Part shown: in pieces, positions 7,359 through 13,261 of the stretch
Numbering within the stretch: position 1 is the stretch's first letter
Layout: each line of letters begins with the position of its first letter
DNA from: an uncultured Dorea sp.
GTDB taxonomy: Bacteria; Bacillota; Clostridia; Lachnospirales; Lachnospiraceae
DNA: 26,173 nt
Direction of reading: 5' to 3'
Assembly: GCA_948602995.1 (NCBI GenBank)
Contig: CAPEBR010000006.1
Coordinates: forward strand, 148,814-174,986
Notes under the pieces: generated by a model
What the model was told of the DNA's origin: nothing
The model's input: only the letters and a program-made list of their open reading frames with translations
Databases searched by the model: none
Made by a program: the position numbers and the translations under genes

Positions 7359-7639
7359 CTACGAGCACATATACGAACATACTTATTACCTATATGTTTA
7401 ATATGTTTTCAGTATTTCCAAAATGCAACAAATCGTTGCAAAATATATATTTTCCACAAGTCTTAACAATCCTACTTTCCTCAGAAATGCCCTCTCACGA
7501 ACTGATCACATTTTTTCCTTTCCCAGGCATCAAAATAACAACTTCCCTTTAAAGGGAAACTGCAATAAATAGCTTGTTTACTGGCTTTTTGAAATTATTT
7601 CTTGCCATTCTATCGAACGTACTCGAACATGCATTTAAA

Positions 7640-7667
7640 AAAGCCATCCCATAATTGGGACAGCTTC
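7640..7667 (-). terminator. Terminator of the 60-aa gene
   Basis: AAGC-ATCCCA/TTGGGA-GCTT imperfect stem followed on the minus strand by a U-containing tail (TTTTTTAAATG), just after the stop codon of the 60-aa gene. Confidence 0.55.
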
Positions 7668-7673
7668 ATATGA

Positions 7674-7856
7674 CTATCTACATATTTCGTCTATCGCTCG
7701 CTCCAACCTCTCTCTGCCACTCTCCAAGTAATAAAGTTCATCCTCAATTTTCAGCGGTATCTTCGCTTTATGGGCAGCAATAACTTTTTGCTGATATAAA
7801 AGTAGTCCGCAAATTACTCCTGTAGAAAATGCATCATCTTTCAAAAGTTCTTTCAT
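7674..7856 (-). CDS. Small hypothetical protein, 60 aa
   Basis: An all-alpha acidic/basic protein opening MKELLKDDAFSTGVICGLLLY and ending ERLERAIDEICR. A CTGGAGGAATAGGG ribosome binding site precedes ATG 7856. It has its own terminator. A 15-bp Fur-box-like sequence lies ~50 bases upstream (7903-7917), so iron control is possible. I do not recognise the family; similar small helical proteins are common on clostridial mobile elements. Confidence 0.55.
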   Translation of the reverse strand: MKELLKDDAFSTGVICGLLLYQQKVIAAHKAKIPLKIEDELYYLESGRERLERAIDEICR

Positions 7857-7902
7857 ATCCCTATTCCTCCAGTCTTATAAATTTTTCCTATACTTTTATA
7901 AT

Positions 7903-7917
7903 TGATAATCATTCTCA
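7903..7917. promoter_or_regulatory. Fur-box-like site
   Basis: TGATAATCATTCTCA matches the 7-1-7 Fur consensus TGATAATNATTATCA at all but one defined position. It is upstream of the 60-aa gene. AT-rich sequence makes chance matches likely. Confidence 0.35.
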
Positions 7918-8056
7918 TATGTAGTCAACAAGAAAATCATATACTCTCCGTCTTGTCTCTCCTATCATAAATATCCCCTCCTTCCAAACATATTTCCTAT
8001 TTTTATATTCTCCATGACATATACATTTTCTCTATTTTTTTAATAGTTCCAACAAA

Positions 8057-8251
8057 TTACTTACCATCCACAATTTTCAAATACTTATATACAGAATTTC
8101 TACTAAGTCTGGATAGCCTGGCAAATTCAGAAAGATTAATATTCCCCTTTACAAATTGAGGGTAGTATCTGAAAAAGGATTGCGGTATTGATTCTTCTGT
8201 AGTTTTCTTTCTTCCAATCTGTTTACCCTTTGCCCTTGCATTTTCAATCCC
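8057..8251 (-). pseudogene. Resolvase-type HTH tail in the -1 frame of the HNH gene
   Basis: Continuing the HNH protein after residue 72 in the -1 frame gives 64 more residues: GIENARAKGKQIGRKKTTEE, then NINLSEFARLSRLSRNSVYK and YLKIVDGK before a stop at 8057. This is the C-terminal linker (I-x-x-A-R-A-x-G-K-x-x-G-R) and helix-turn-helix of serine resolvases/invertases. The frame junction is the sequence A AAA AAG (8251-8257), the classical -1 slippery heptamer, in the correct phase. Either programmed frameshifting makes a 136-aa HNH-HTH fusion, or a one-base change has split the gene. Confidence 0.55.
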
Positions 8252-8466
8252 TTTTTTATTATGGTACTATGTAATCCATGCTTACTTTCACCATAATGTA
8301 TTTTTTGATGACATGGATAACATAAACAAACCATATTTGAATTTATATCATTTCCACCTAAACTAATTGGAATTATATGATGATATTCCAATTCTTTTGT
8401 AGAACCACAATTACAGCATTCTGTTCCTATTTCCTTCTTATCCTTTTGTGTTAATTGTCTTCTCAA
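8149..8466 (-). CDS. HNH endonuclease
   Basis: A 105-residue protein in the zero frame. Zinc-binding CCNCG (17-21), then EYHHIIPISLGGND (27-40) with the HH of the HNH motif, N44, and LCYPCHQKIH (48-57) with the second CxxC and final H. This is a complete HNH domain, nicking or cutting DNA with one metal ion; it could serve a mobile element or defence. The start is TTG 8466, whose last bases overlap the TGA stop of an upstream resolvase-tail fragment (TTGA), with AGGAAGGGG just upstream, suggesting coupled translation. After residue 72 the zero frame looks non-native, whereas the -1 frame continues as an HTH domain. Confidence 0.75.
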   Translation of the reverse strand: MRRQLTQKDKKEIGTECCNCGSTKELEYHHIIPISLGGNDINSNMVCLCYPCHQKIHYGESKHGLHSTIIKKGLKMQGQRVNRLEERKLQKNQYRNPFSDTTLNL

Positions 8467-8585
8467 TGCGTTTCCCCTTCCTCTAACAACTTTAAATATT
8501 TATATAGTGTTGATCTGCTGATACTGGATAATCTTGATAACTCAGATGTTGTTTGTGGTCTGCCTAGCTTAACACCTGATTTCTT
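8463..8585 (-). pseudogene. Serine-resolvase C-terminal fragment
   Basis: Forty codons with no proper start, reading GVKLGRPQTTSELSRLSSIS then RSTLYKYLKLLEEGETH before TGA. The GRP linker and the S-R-S-T-L-Y-K-Y recognition helix are typical of small serine recombinases. The part between the linker and the HTH is shorter than in the -1-frame tail at 8057-8251. No catalytic domain is present, so this is a remnant, perhaps retained as a leader frame coupled to the HNH start. Confidence 0.5.
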
Positions 8586-8675
8586 TTACAACTTTATTTA
8601 ATTACATCTTCTCCATTGTCATATGGTTTTACTTCCTATATAATTAGATTGAAATTATCTAACGGAGTTGATCAC

Positions 8676-8942
8676 ATGAACATAGAAATCAGACCGGAAA
8701 ACAAAACACATAAATTTTTCCGCAAATTCCATAGTAAATCAGAGGACATATTATTTTCCATCATTCAGAAGGTTCCTAAAGAGTTTATACCGTCCTCAAT
8801 TATGGGGTGGCTAGACAGATATATTGACAAACGTACACGGAAACTAAAAGAGGAAATTATCCGTCAGAAGTGGCAGCAGATTTATCTTGAAAAGGCATCT
8901 GAGGAAATCCGTGAGAGACAGGGCAGAAAAGAAGCACCATAG
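8676..8942 (+). CDS. Small hypothetical protein, 88 aa
   Basis: ATG 8676 is chosen because CGGAG lies 9 bases upstream; the open frame extends to 8616 without a ribosome binding site. The protein opens MNIEIRPENKTHKFFRKFHS, is basic and all-alpha, with a long charged helix at the C-terminus (KRTRKLKEEIIRQKWQQIYL). I do not know the family. It is the only plus-strand gene between 5699 and 13800, and a strong hairpin overlaps its stop codon. Confidence 0.6.
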   Translation: MNIEIRPENKTHKFFRKFHSKSEDILFSIIQKVPKEFIPSSIMGWLDRYIDKRTRKLKEEIIRQKWQQIYLEKASEEIRERQGRKEAP

Positions 8943-8972
8943 AAAGATGTCTTATTCTTTCCGCTGGTGCTT
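8932..8972 (+). terminator. Terminator of the 88-aa gene
   Basis: AAGCACCA/TGGTGCTT 8-bp outer stem with a GAAAGA/TCTTTC inner stem, followed by TTTT. It overlaps the end of the coding region. Confidence 0.65.
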
Positions 8973-8982
8973 TTGAGGGTTA

Positions 8983-9375
8983 TTAATTTAACTTTAAATA
9001 TTCTTTTATTTTTTCCAAAACCAACTTCGCTGTTTCTATTTGCTCATGTGCTTCTTCTTTAGAAGCGATATAAAAATCATCGTAATCACTGTCTTCCCTA
9101 ATCTGCTTAAGGATGCCTAGTTTTCTTCCTATTATTTTAGGAAAAATCCCTGTTGCAACATATTCCTTATTAAAATGCCCTATAACATCCTTATGACGTT
9201 TAAAATCAACAGAAGTAAGCGCAAGCACTGCTTTAACAGAGTAAAACGCTGAATAATAGGAACGGTTTATTGAATCCTTGTAAAATTCATTATCGTAACA
9301 GTACCTGGATACCTTTAAACTTTCCTCTGCCTGATGAAGTCGGTAATTACTTAATTCAGTTTGCCTGTTATCCAT
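8983..9375 (-). CDS. HEPN-domain protein of an MNT-HEPN pair
   Basis: A 130-residue helical protein opening MDNRQTELSNYRLHQAEESL. The core NRSYYSAFYSVKAVLAL (37-53) is the R-x-YY-x-x-F signature of UPF0332-type HEPN domains, followed by the second helix pair (KRHKDVIGHFNKEYVATG). HEPN proteins next to minimal nucleotidyltransferases act as toxins (RNases or similar) whose activity is restrained by NMP transfer from the partner. I do not see a clear R-x4-6-H ribonuclease motif, so it may work differently. The start overlaps the MNT stop by 8 bases (9368-9375), with AAGGAAGGGG upstream: a coupled two-gene operon. Confidence 0.8.
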   Translation of the reverse strand: MDNRQTELSNYRLHQAEESLKVSRYCYDNEFYKDSINRSYYSAFYSVKAVLALTSVDFKRHKDVIGHFNKEYVATGIFPKIIGRKLGILKQIREDSDYDDFYIASKEEAHEQIETAKLVLEKIKEYLKLN

Positions 9376-9697
9376 TTAAAATAACCCCTTCCTTTTGAAC
9401 GTTATCATAAAAAGGCAGTGCCCCCAACCAGTAATTAAAATGTTCTTCATTCTTTATAAGCACACTTATATCGACACCATATTCCATTTGAAAATCAAAT
9501 GCAAGGTCATATATATCTGTTTTAATCTGCATAATCTGATTATCTGTCAGCGTAGTCAAAACCATAATATCAATATCCGAATTTTCCCTGTAATCTCCCC
9601 TTGCATAAGAACCATATAAAATAACCTTGGATAGCTTGTCACCTAATATATCCTTCACTTGTCTTGAAAAGTCCAATACTATATCATGCGTATCCAC
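9368..9697 (-). CDS. Minimal nucleotidyltransferase (MNT), antitoxin-like
   Basis: GTG 9697 is chosen (AAGGGAG 8 bases upstream), giving 109 residues; the frame is open further but without a ribosome binding site. The motif GSYARGDYRENSDIDI shows the GSx10DxD signature of MntA-type enzymes, with a third acidic position near DISVLI. In type VII toxin-antitoxin systems the MNT modifies the HEPN toxin with AMP. Here MNT is the first gene and HEPN the second. A promoter with a dyad over its -10 lies immediately upstream (9730-9758). Confidence 0.85.
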   Translation of the reverse strand: MDTHDIVLDFSRQVKDILGDKLSKVILYGSYARGDYRENSDIDIMVLTTLTDNQIMQIKTDIYDLAFDFQMEYGVDISVLIKNEEHFNYWLGALPFYDNVQKEGVILNG

Positions 9698-9729
9698 AGG
9701 CTTCACTCCCTTCCTTACATCCTGTTTAT

Positions 9730-9758
9730 AGTATAACAGATTCCCATATATGAAACAA
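9730..9758 (-). promoter_or_regulatory. Promoter of the MNT-HEPN operon with dyad
   Basis: Minus strand TTGTTT (9753-9758), 17-base spacer, TATACT (9730-9735). The -10 is enclosed by CTGTT/AACAG arms (about 9722-9739), a likely autoregulatory operator. Confidence 0.55.
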
Positions 9759-9805
9759 TCCAAACTAAAGAATGGGAATGAATTTCTTCATCCCCACAAG
9801 ATTTT

Positions 9806-9848
9806 AATCACATGCAACGGTCAGATTTTCCAACCACCACATGTGATT
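9806..9848. repeat. 9-bp inverted repeat beside the pentamer array
   Basis: AATCACATG (9806-9814) and CATGTGATT (9840-9848), perfect, 25-base loop. It ends two bases before the pentamer array, so the two may form one element. Confidence 0.6.
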
Positions 9849-9850
9849 AT

Positions 9851-10010
9851 GTGCTTAACTTAGCATACCTAATCTAAGCCTAACCCAACTTAGCGTAGCA
9901 GAACACATCTAAGCCCATCATAGCATAAAATGCCTACCTTAGCCTAACATAGCATAACTTGACTCAGCAAGACGTATCTTAACCTAACAAAGCCCATCTC
10001 ACCTAATCAT
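9851..10010. repeat. Degenerate 5-bp tandem repeat array (about 32 units)
   Basis: On the plus strand a C occurs at every fifth base from 9854 to 9924 (15 of 15 positions). After a one-base phase slip it again occurs at every fifth base from 9933 to 10008 (16 of 16). Typical units are TAGCA, TAACC, CATCT and TAACT; on the minus strand this reads as YTANG. Stop triplets occur throughout, so it does not code for protein. The array lies between the MNT-HEPN promoter and an unknown gene. I know of no standard feature type with this form. Confidence 0.8.
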
Positions 10011-10077
10011 AAAATACTTAACTCATTATTTCTGTTTACCACAATCCCTTAAGGGCTTCTAATCTTTGGTGTATAAC

Positions 10078-10443
10078 CTAACACCATTGCGCCACTCTCC
10101 TTCCATAATTGCTATTGATATTTTCTACTTTTTCTTCACAAATCTTTTGAAAATATCCATCCAAACTGAATCCATATGATCTGCTAAGCAAGGAAATATT
10201 TTTCCCATTTTTCCTAATAATTATAGCCGCAATTACAACAGTATTTGTTGTTGTCAAATTCCCACGGATGATATTTTTTAATGCTTGACAAAACCCGTCA
10301 TACCGTGTGTCTATATAATGCTTCTCTTTTCCACCTACAGAATTCACAAAATAAACAATTCTGTATGAAAAATAATCTTCATTCAAGTTATTTGTTAAAA
10401 TTCCTTTATCTACATCTAAAAGAATATTTGATATCGTAAACAT
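10078..10443 (-). CDS. Hypothetical protein, 121 aa
   Basis: ATG 10443 (MFTISNILLDVDKGI...) is chosen because AAGGAG lies about 9 bases upstream; the open frame continues to 10491 without one. It is an alpha/beta protein with a hydrophobic strand TNTVVIAAIIIRK in the middle. No known family. It is the last gene of the sigma-factor operon, separated from DUF262 by a strong hairpin (10468-10496) that probably lowers its expression. Confidence 0.6.
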   Translation of the reverse strand: MFTISNILLDVDKGILTNNLNEDYFSYRIVYFVNSVGGKEKHYIDTRYDGFCQALKNIIRGNLTTTNTVVIAAIIIRKNGKNISLLSRSYGFSLDGYFQKICEEKVENINSNYGRRVAQWC

Positions 10444-10467
10444 GACGTTTTCTCCTTTTCTTCCATA

Positions 10468-10496
10468 TTGGGATGTCCATTTGCAGGACACCCCAA
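10468..10496 (-). terminator. Intra-operon hairpin
   Basis: TTGGGRTGTCC/GGACAYCCCAA, 11-bp stem (one wobble) and 7-nt loop, between the DUF262 stop and the next gene. There is no U-tract on the minus strand but TTTT on the plus strand. Leaky terminator or processing site. Confidence 0.55.
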
Positions 10497-10503
10497 TTTT
10501 CCT

Positions 10504-11601
10504 CTATGCAGCTATCCTGTCCTTTTCGAAATACAGGTTCATCAGCGATACCAAAAAATCCAACTTTCCACGTACAACATTTGCATCTCGTGTGGACACA
10601 AGCCCTTCATTCAGTGAATTCCATGATTTTCCGTCAATCATTACGTTATTTCCAGTATTGATGAACCATTCAAGAAATCTTCCAAAGTCATCATCCGGTT
10701 TTCCAAGCTCTGCAAATGTCTTGAATAATGCTACAAAAATATGTGCATGTTTGGAGTTGAATAGCTCTCTAGCCCCTGGGGTAATGTTCAATAAAGCCAT
10801 TCTTGTAAGAAGGTTATCGACCGTTTCAAAATCCTGTAGGGTTGCATTTTCATTCAGCCACGAGAACCCTTTCTTTGCATCTTTTTTGAAATTTTCCGGA
10901 TAATTACAGAGAAGAACCATATCCATTACAACTCTCTCAGGTGTCCCATTGATTTTTCCTTTTCCTGTACAGGTATATACATCCAGGAAGAAACGATTCT
11001 GCGTTATCTGTCTAATATCTGTTGCGAAATTGTCAGCGTATGTGAATGCTTTTTGATTCACACTCATTCCTTGATGATTATTGTATTTCCGAACAAGTTT
11101 AGAAATCTGAGTTATATCGCAGTCCTGGTGAATTGCGGTTTCCAACTGATATTCGTTGAACATATCCTGTAATTCTTCCGGCAGCTTGCCATAGGTTTTT
11201 CCGCGAATATCACATTCCGCAGTTTCCCATACGATCTCTCCCTGTGCGTCTCTTTTTATGTTTCCGGCTTCATCCAGTACTTTCCGCTGATAGGGAACCA
11301 TGTATTCATCTAACTTCCGTGTAATCGCTTTATTTCCATACCGGAATAATGCAAGGGAACTGGAACGCTGAAGACCGTCAATTATCCATGATCTCGTGAT
11401 TCCGGAGCTTGTTTCCTCTCCCAAAATAATCGGTGGAATATAACCATCTGTCAGAACAGTGTAAAGAAGCTCATTTATCATGTTTGCATTCCACTGGCCG
11501 GAAAGTCTCTGACAATCCTGGTCTGTGCGGATTACTTCTTTTTCCATAGCTTTAAGGTACTGCCCTAAAGAATAAGTCTGTTTTCGAATCTTTTTTGCCA
11601 T
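10504..11601 (-). CDS. DUF262 (ParB-like nuclease superfamily) protein
   Basis: A 365-residue protein with GGGAGG before ATG. The N-terminal domain has the DUF262 layout: substrate/partner region QDCQRLSGQW (28-37), IPPIILGEE (55-63), and the SWIIDGLQRSSSL motif (71-83), equivalent to the DGQQR motif at the ParB-like catalytic site. DUF262 occurs in GmrSD-type modification-dependent nucleases and other DNA-processing proteins. Here the usual Q of DGQQR is L. No HNH (DUF1524) C-terminal domain is visible; residues 150-365 are helical and unassigned. It starts 13 bases after the sigma-factor stop, so the two are co-transcribed. A role in DNA defence or in element replication is possible. Confidence 0.7.
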   Translation of the reverse strand: MAKKIRKQTYSLGQYLKAMEKEVIRTDQDCQRLSGQWNANMINELLYTVLTDGYIPPIILGEETSSGITRSWIIDGLQRSSSLALFRYGNKAITRKLDEYMVPYQRKVLDEAGNIKRDAQGEIVWETAECDIRGKTYGKLPEELQDMFNEYQLETAIHQDCDITQISKLVRKYNNHQGMSVNQKAFTYADNFATDIRQITQNRFFLDVYTCTGKGKINGTPERVVMDMVLLCNYPENFKKDAKKGFSWLNENATLQDFETVDNLLTRMALLNITPGARELFNSKHAHIFVALFKTFAELGKPDDDFGRFLEWFINTGNNVMIDGKSWNSLNEGLVSTRDANVVRGKLDFLVSLMNLYFEKDRIAA

Positions 11602-11614
11602 TGTTTTTTCCTCC

Positions 11615-12193
11615 CTAAAATAAAATCTTTACGTTTTCATAGCATCTCACGATCTGTAAATCATCCGCATACTGTTTTTCCGAAATATTCAGTATTTCCC
11701 GGATTTCCACCGCCTTGAATCCATCCATCAGAAAATTTAATATAGAAATCTGCTGACTTGACAGTTTTGAAAGATAAATCTGTATTTTCCCCTTAAATCT
11801 GTCCCTTTCCTGTCGTTCAATCATCTCTTCGAATGTGTCAAAATCAGAAGGTATTATATCCATCAGACTACATTTGTCTTCATCCTCAATTGCTGCATCC
11901 AGTGATACGGCTAACTGATTCAGAACCCTTTTCTGCCTGTGTCTGTTTGTCAGTTCCGATTTGAATTTCTTTTGTAAGCATGAGTACAGAAATCCCTCAA
12001 AGCTAACCCCTGCATCCGGGTTGTAAGCATTGTACGCCTGCCATAGGGTGAGATTTGCAAGGGAATAGAAATCATCATAGTCAGCCCCTGTCAATGGCTC
12101 GTTAAACCTCATAAAGATTGACTTTGACATCTTTTTCAGTTTCCTCATATCGTTCTCACAATATGGTTGTAACAATGTAAGGTCTTTTTCCAT
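11615..12193 (-). CDS. Sigma-70 family RNA polymerase sigma factor
   Basis: ATG 12193 is chosen (GGAG 8 bases upstream), giving 192 residues. Region 2 runs about residues 25-90, with DYDDFYSLANLTLWQAYNAY, then VSFEGFLYSCLQKKFKSEL and NRHRQKR. Region 4 is about 140-185, with LSSQQISILNFLMDGFKAVE and IREILNISEKQYADDLQIV (the HTH). This is a compact phage/element sigma of the SigH/late-gene type. It would redirect host polymerase to element promoters. It is the third gene of the operon under the Cro-like repressor, directly after a tRNA-like hairpin (12261-12306), and directly before DUF262. Confidence 0.8.
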   Translation of the reverse strand: MEKDLTLLQPYCENDMRKLKKMSKSIFMRFNEPLTGADYDDFYSLANLTLWQAYNAYNPDAGVSFEGFLYSCLQKKFKSELTNRHRQKRVLNQLAVSLDAAIEDEDKCSLMDIIPSDFDTFEEMIERQERDRFKGKIQIYLSKLSSQQISILNFLMDGFKAVEIREILNISEKQYADDLQIVRCYENVKILF

Positions 12194-12239
12194 TATTCCA
12201 ACTCCTTTACTGAATCCCATGTATTGATAAGTTGCTTAT

Positions 12240-12258
12240 TTTCAATGGCCTATTGAAA
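12240..12258. terminator. Small hairpin after the tRNA-like structure
   Basis: TTTCAAT/ATTGAAA 7-bp stem with a 5-nt loop, immediately 3' of the tRNA-like element on the minus strand and 50 bases before the sigma-factor start. Confidence 0.4.
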
Positions 12259-12260
12259 AA

Positions 12261-12306
12261 TGGGTGTACAGGGAATCGAACCCTGTATATAAAGAACCAT
12301 CCACCC
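12261..12306 (-). ncRNA. tRNA-like minihelix (acceptor plus T-arm), 46 nt
   Basis: On the minus strand: 5' GGGTGGA, 14 bases, T-stem CAGGG with the canonical T-loop TTCGATT and CCCTG, then TACACCC and A. The 5' and 3' ends pair as an acceptor stem (6 of 7 pairs), with A as discriminator, followed by five T rather than CCA. D-arm and anticodon arm are absent and I find no upstream sequence that supplies them. It may be a tRNA relic, an attachment-site fragment from a tRNA 3' end, or a processing signal inside the operon just before the sigma gene. Confidence 0.55.
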
Positions 12307-12316
12307 TATGTACATA

Positions 12317-12466
12317 CTACTTGCCGACTTTCTTAAGCTTGTCCTCATACCACTTAATGGAACCGCCCTTGAAATCTGTCTTCGGCTGTAAGATTGCCGA
12401 CCTTCCTATCTTTGTGACAACTCCATTTTCTGTAATGGTAGCAAACTGTAATGTCTGTTTTTTCAT
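12317..12466 (-). CDS. Small hypothetical protein, 49 aa
   Basis: ATG 12466 is chosen (AAAGGAG 8 bases upstream). The sequence opens MKKQTLQFATITENGVVTKI and ends WYEDKLKKVGK: a beta-rich, strongly basic protein of the size of phage/ICE structural or DNA-binding accessory proteins. No family recognised. It lies between the coiled-coil gene and the tRNA-like element in the same operon. Confidence 0.55.
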   Translation of the reverse strand: MKKQTLQFATITENGVVTKIGRSAILQPKTDFKGGSIKWYEDKLKKVGK

Positions 12467-12495
12467 GGTTACATCTCCTTTCTTTTGGCTACCTC

Positions 12496-12557
12496 CCACC
12501 CTTAAAGAGTGGGAACGCTTAGAGCCTAAAGCCCTTTTTATAGTCGCTCTAACGACT
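12496..12557 (-). promoter_or_regulatory. Three intergenic hairpins with alternative pairing
   Basis: On the minus strand: hairpin A AGTCG/CGACT (12542-12557, overlapping the coiled-coil stop), hairpin B GCTT/AAGC (12517-12532) and hairpin C TCCCACCCTT with one mismatch (about 12496-12516). The loop side of A (TTAGAGC) is the exact complement of B's GCTCTAA, so A and B can be replaced by an A-B duplex. This suggests an attenuation or translation-coupling switch. Confidence 0.4.
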
Positions 12558-12838
12558 TATTTGATTCTTAAGACACCGAAGCTTGTAATCTTCTCAAACG
12601 GTTTCAGATCATCCCCTAAAACCTCTTTAAGCTTGTCCTTGTCAAGGTTCGCCCGGCTCTGTAACTTGTATGTAACTTTTGCCGTGTCCGTGAATTCTGT
12701 ATCAAGGTTGTTTTCTACCATGTAGGAAATAATTTCACGTTCAACCGCTTTCAGTTCGTTTTCAAGCTCTTCTTTCATAGTCCTAAGGCCTCTTAGCTCC
12801 TCTACTTTGGATTCTAGTTGATTTTTTGTTATACACAT
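12557..12838 (-). CDS. Phage/ICE-type coiled-coil protein, 93 aa
   Basis: First coding gene after the structured leader. Residues 5-50 form a heptad-type coiled coil (LESKVEELRGLRTMKEELEN), then EFTDTAKVTYKLQSRANLDKDKLKEVLG and a closing hydrophobic strand. This layout (coiled coil, then a K-V-x-W/Y-K strand and L-D-x-K-x-L-K helix) is a common small protein of Firmicute phages and conjugative elements, of unknown role. AAGGAAGG lies 9 bases before ATG 12838. Confidence 0.65.
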   Translation of the reverse strand: MCITKNQLESKVEELRGLRTMKEELENELKAVEREIISYMVENNLDTEFTDTAKVTYKLQSRANLDKDKLKEVLGDDLKPFEKITSFGVLRIK

Positions 12839-12865
12839 ATCTTCTTACCTTCCTTTTCTTATTTT

Positions 12866-13160
12866 AGTGGCAACCCCTAAAGAATCTTCATGGCTATTGT
12901 TTCGCGCTCAGTGGCTACTTCTCACATGTATATTGCTTTAAGTTTATGGGAGCTTTTCGAGCTGCCCGGTTGCTTTATATGTGGAATCAGTTACCACAAA
13001 AGGCTAATTTGCTTTGAAGCTACACTCTTGTTTCAAGTGATTAGCCTATATCGGATTTTCACCCCGGAAGTCTTTAGCCGCTTACGGTCGCTGTTGGGAA
13101 ACTCTGAGCAATTCCAACCTTGCTGTTTAGGTCTGTTTTGTTTGACCTTGTGAGTATATT
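12866..13160 (-). ncRNA. Candidate structured leader RNA, ~290 nt
   Basis: Gene-free and visibly richer in G+C than its flanks. Helices in plus coordinates: long-range 12877-12889 with 13067-13077 (11 bp, 2-nt bulge); inside it 12948-12954 with 12960-12967 (GGG.AGCT, CGAAA loop); 12980-12984 with 12994-12998; 13001-13008 with 13040-13047 (AGGCTAAT/ATTAGCCT) enclosing a CACTTG hairpin (13023-13039) and a small UCAA-loop hairpin; outside it 13093-13097 with 13114-13118 and 13129-13133 with 13144-13148. A promoter at 13168-13195 starts it. It ends shortly before the coiled-coil gene. It could be a riboswitch-like leader or an independent RNA. No match to a family I know. Confidence 0.6.
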
Positions 13161-13178
13161 GTACATGTTTATATGTAC
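13161..13178. promoter_or_regulatory. Operator 1 of five (covers leader promoter -10)
   Basis: GTACAT-GTTTAT-ATGTAC, 18 bp, matching GTACA-N8-TGTAC. It contains the -10 of the leader promoter, so a bound repressor would block it. Confidence 0.7.
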
Positions 13179-13195
13179 TTTGTCTATTGACACAA
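13168..13195 (-). promoter_or_regulatory. Promoter of the structured leader and operon
   Basis: Minus strand TTGTGT (13190-13195), 16-base spacer, TATAAA (13168-13173), with expected start near 13160. Confidence 0.55.
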
Positions 13196-13230
13196 TACAC
13201 AAATATATGTACTTTTATTTGTGTATTGTG
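13191..13230. repeat. Perfect 15-bp inverted repeat in the control region
   Basis: CACAATACACAAATA (13191-13205) and its exact complement (13216-13230), separated by 10 bases. It sits between operators 1 and 2 and overlaps the -35 of the leader promoter. Confidence 0.75.
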
Positions 13231-13247
13231 TACATGTTTTTGTGTAC
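13230..13247. promoter_or_regulatory. Operator 2 of five
   Basis: GTACATGTTTTTGTGTAC, identical over all 18 bp to operator 4 (13627-13644). Confidence 0.7.
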
Positions 13248-13261
13248 TTGTTTTTAAATAC

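Larger units (their letters stand above)
7016..7673. other. Gene-poor AT-rich stretch
   Basis: About 650 bases with no convincing gene. It holds a 43-codon coding-looking remnant on the minus strand (7227-7358), a Fur-box-like site around 7217-7232, a hairpin CACTA/TAGTG at 7129-7142, a TGCAAC/GTTGCA dyad near 7423-7441, the 16-bp palindrome TTCCCTTTAAAGGGAA at about 7543-7558, and the terminator of the next gene near 7640-7667. Confidence 0.5.

Noticed and set aside
9851..10010. CRISPR array
   Set aside because: Units are 5 bp, there are no spacers and no cas genes.
10442..10903. 153-aa plus-strand frame
   Set aside because: Antisense shadow of the DUF262 gene.
12264..12725. 153-aa plus-strand frame over the coiled-coil and 49-aa genes
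   Set aside because: Antisense shadow of two genes with good ribosome binding sites, and it runs through the tRNA-like element.
12890..13153. 87-aa plus-strand frame
   Set aside because: Lies antisense to the hairpin-rich leader; no ribosome binding site; composition not protein-like.
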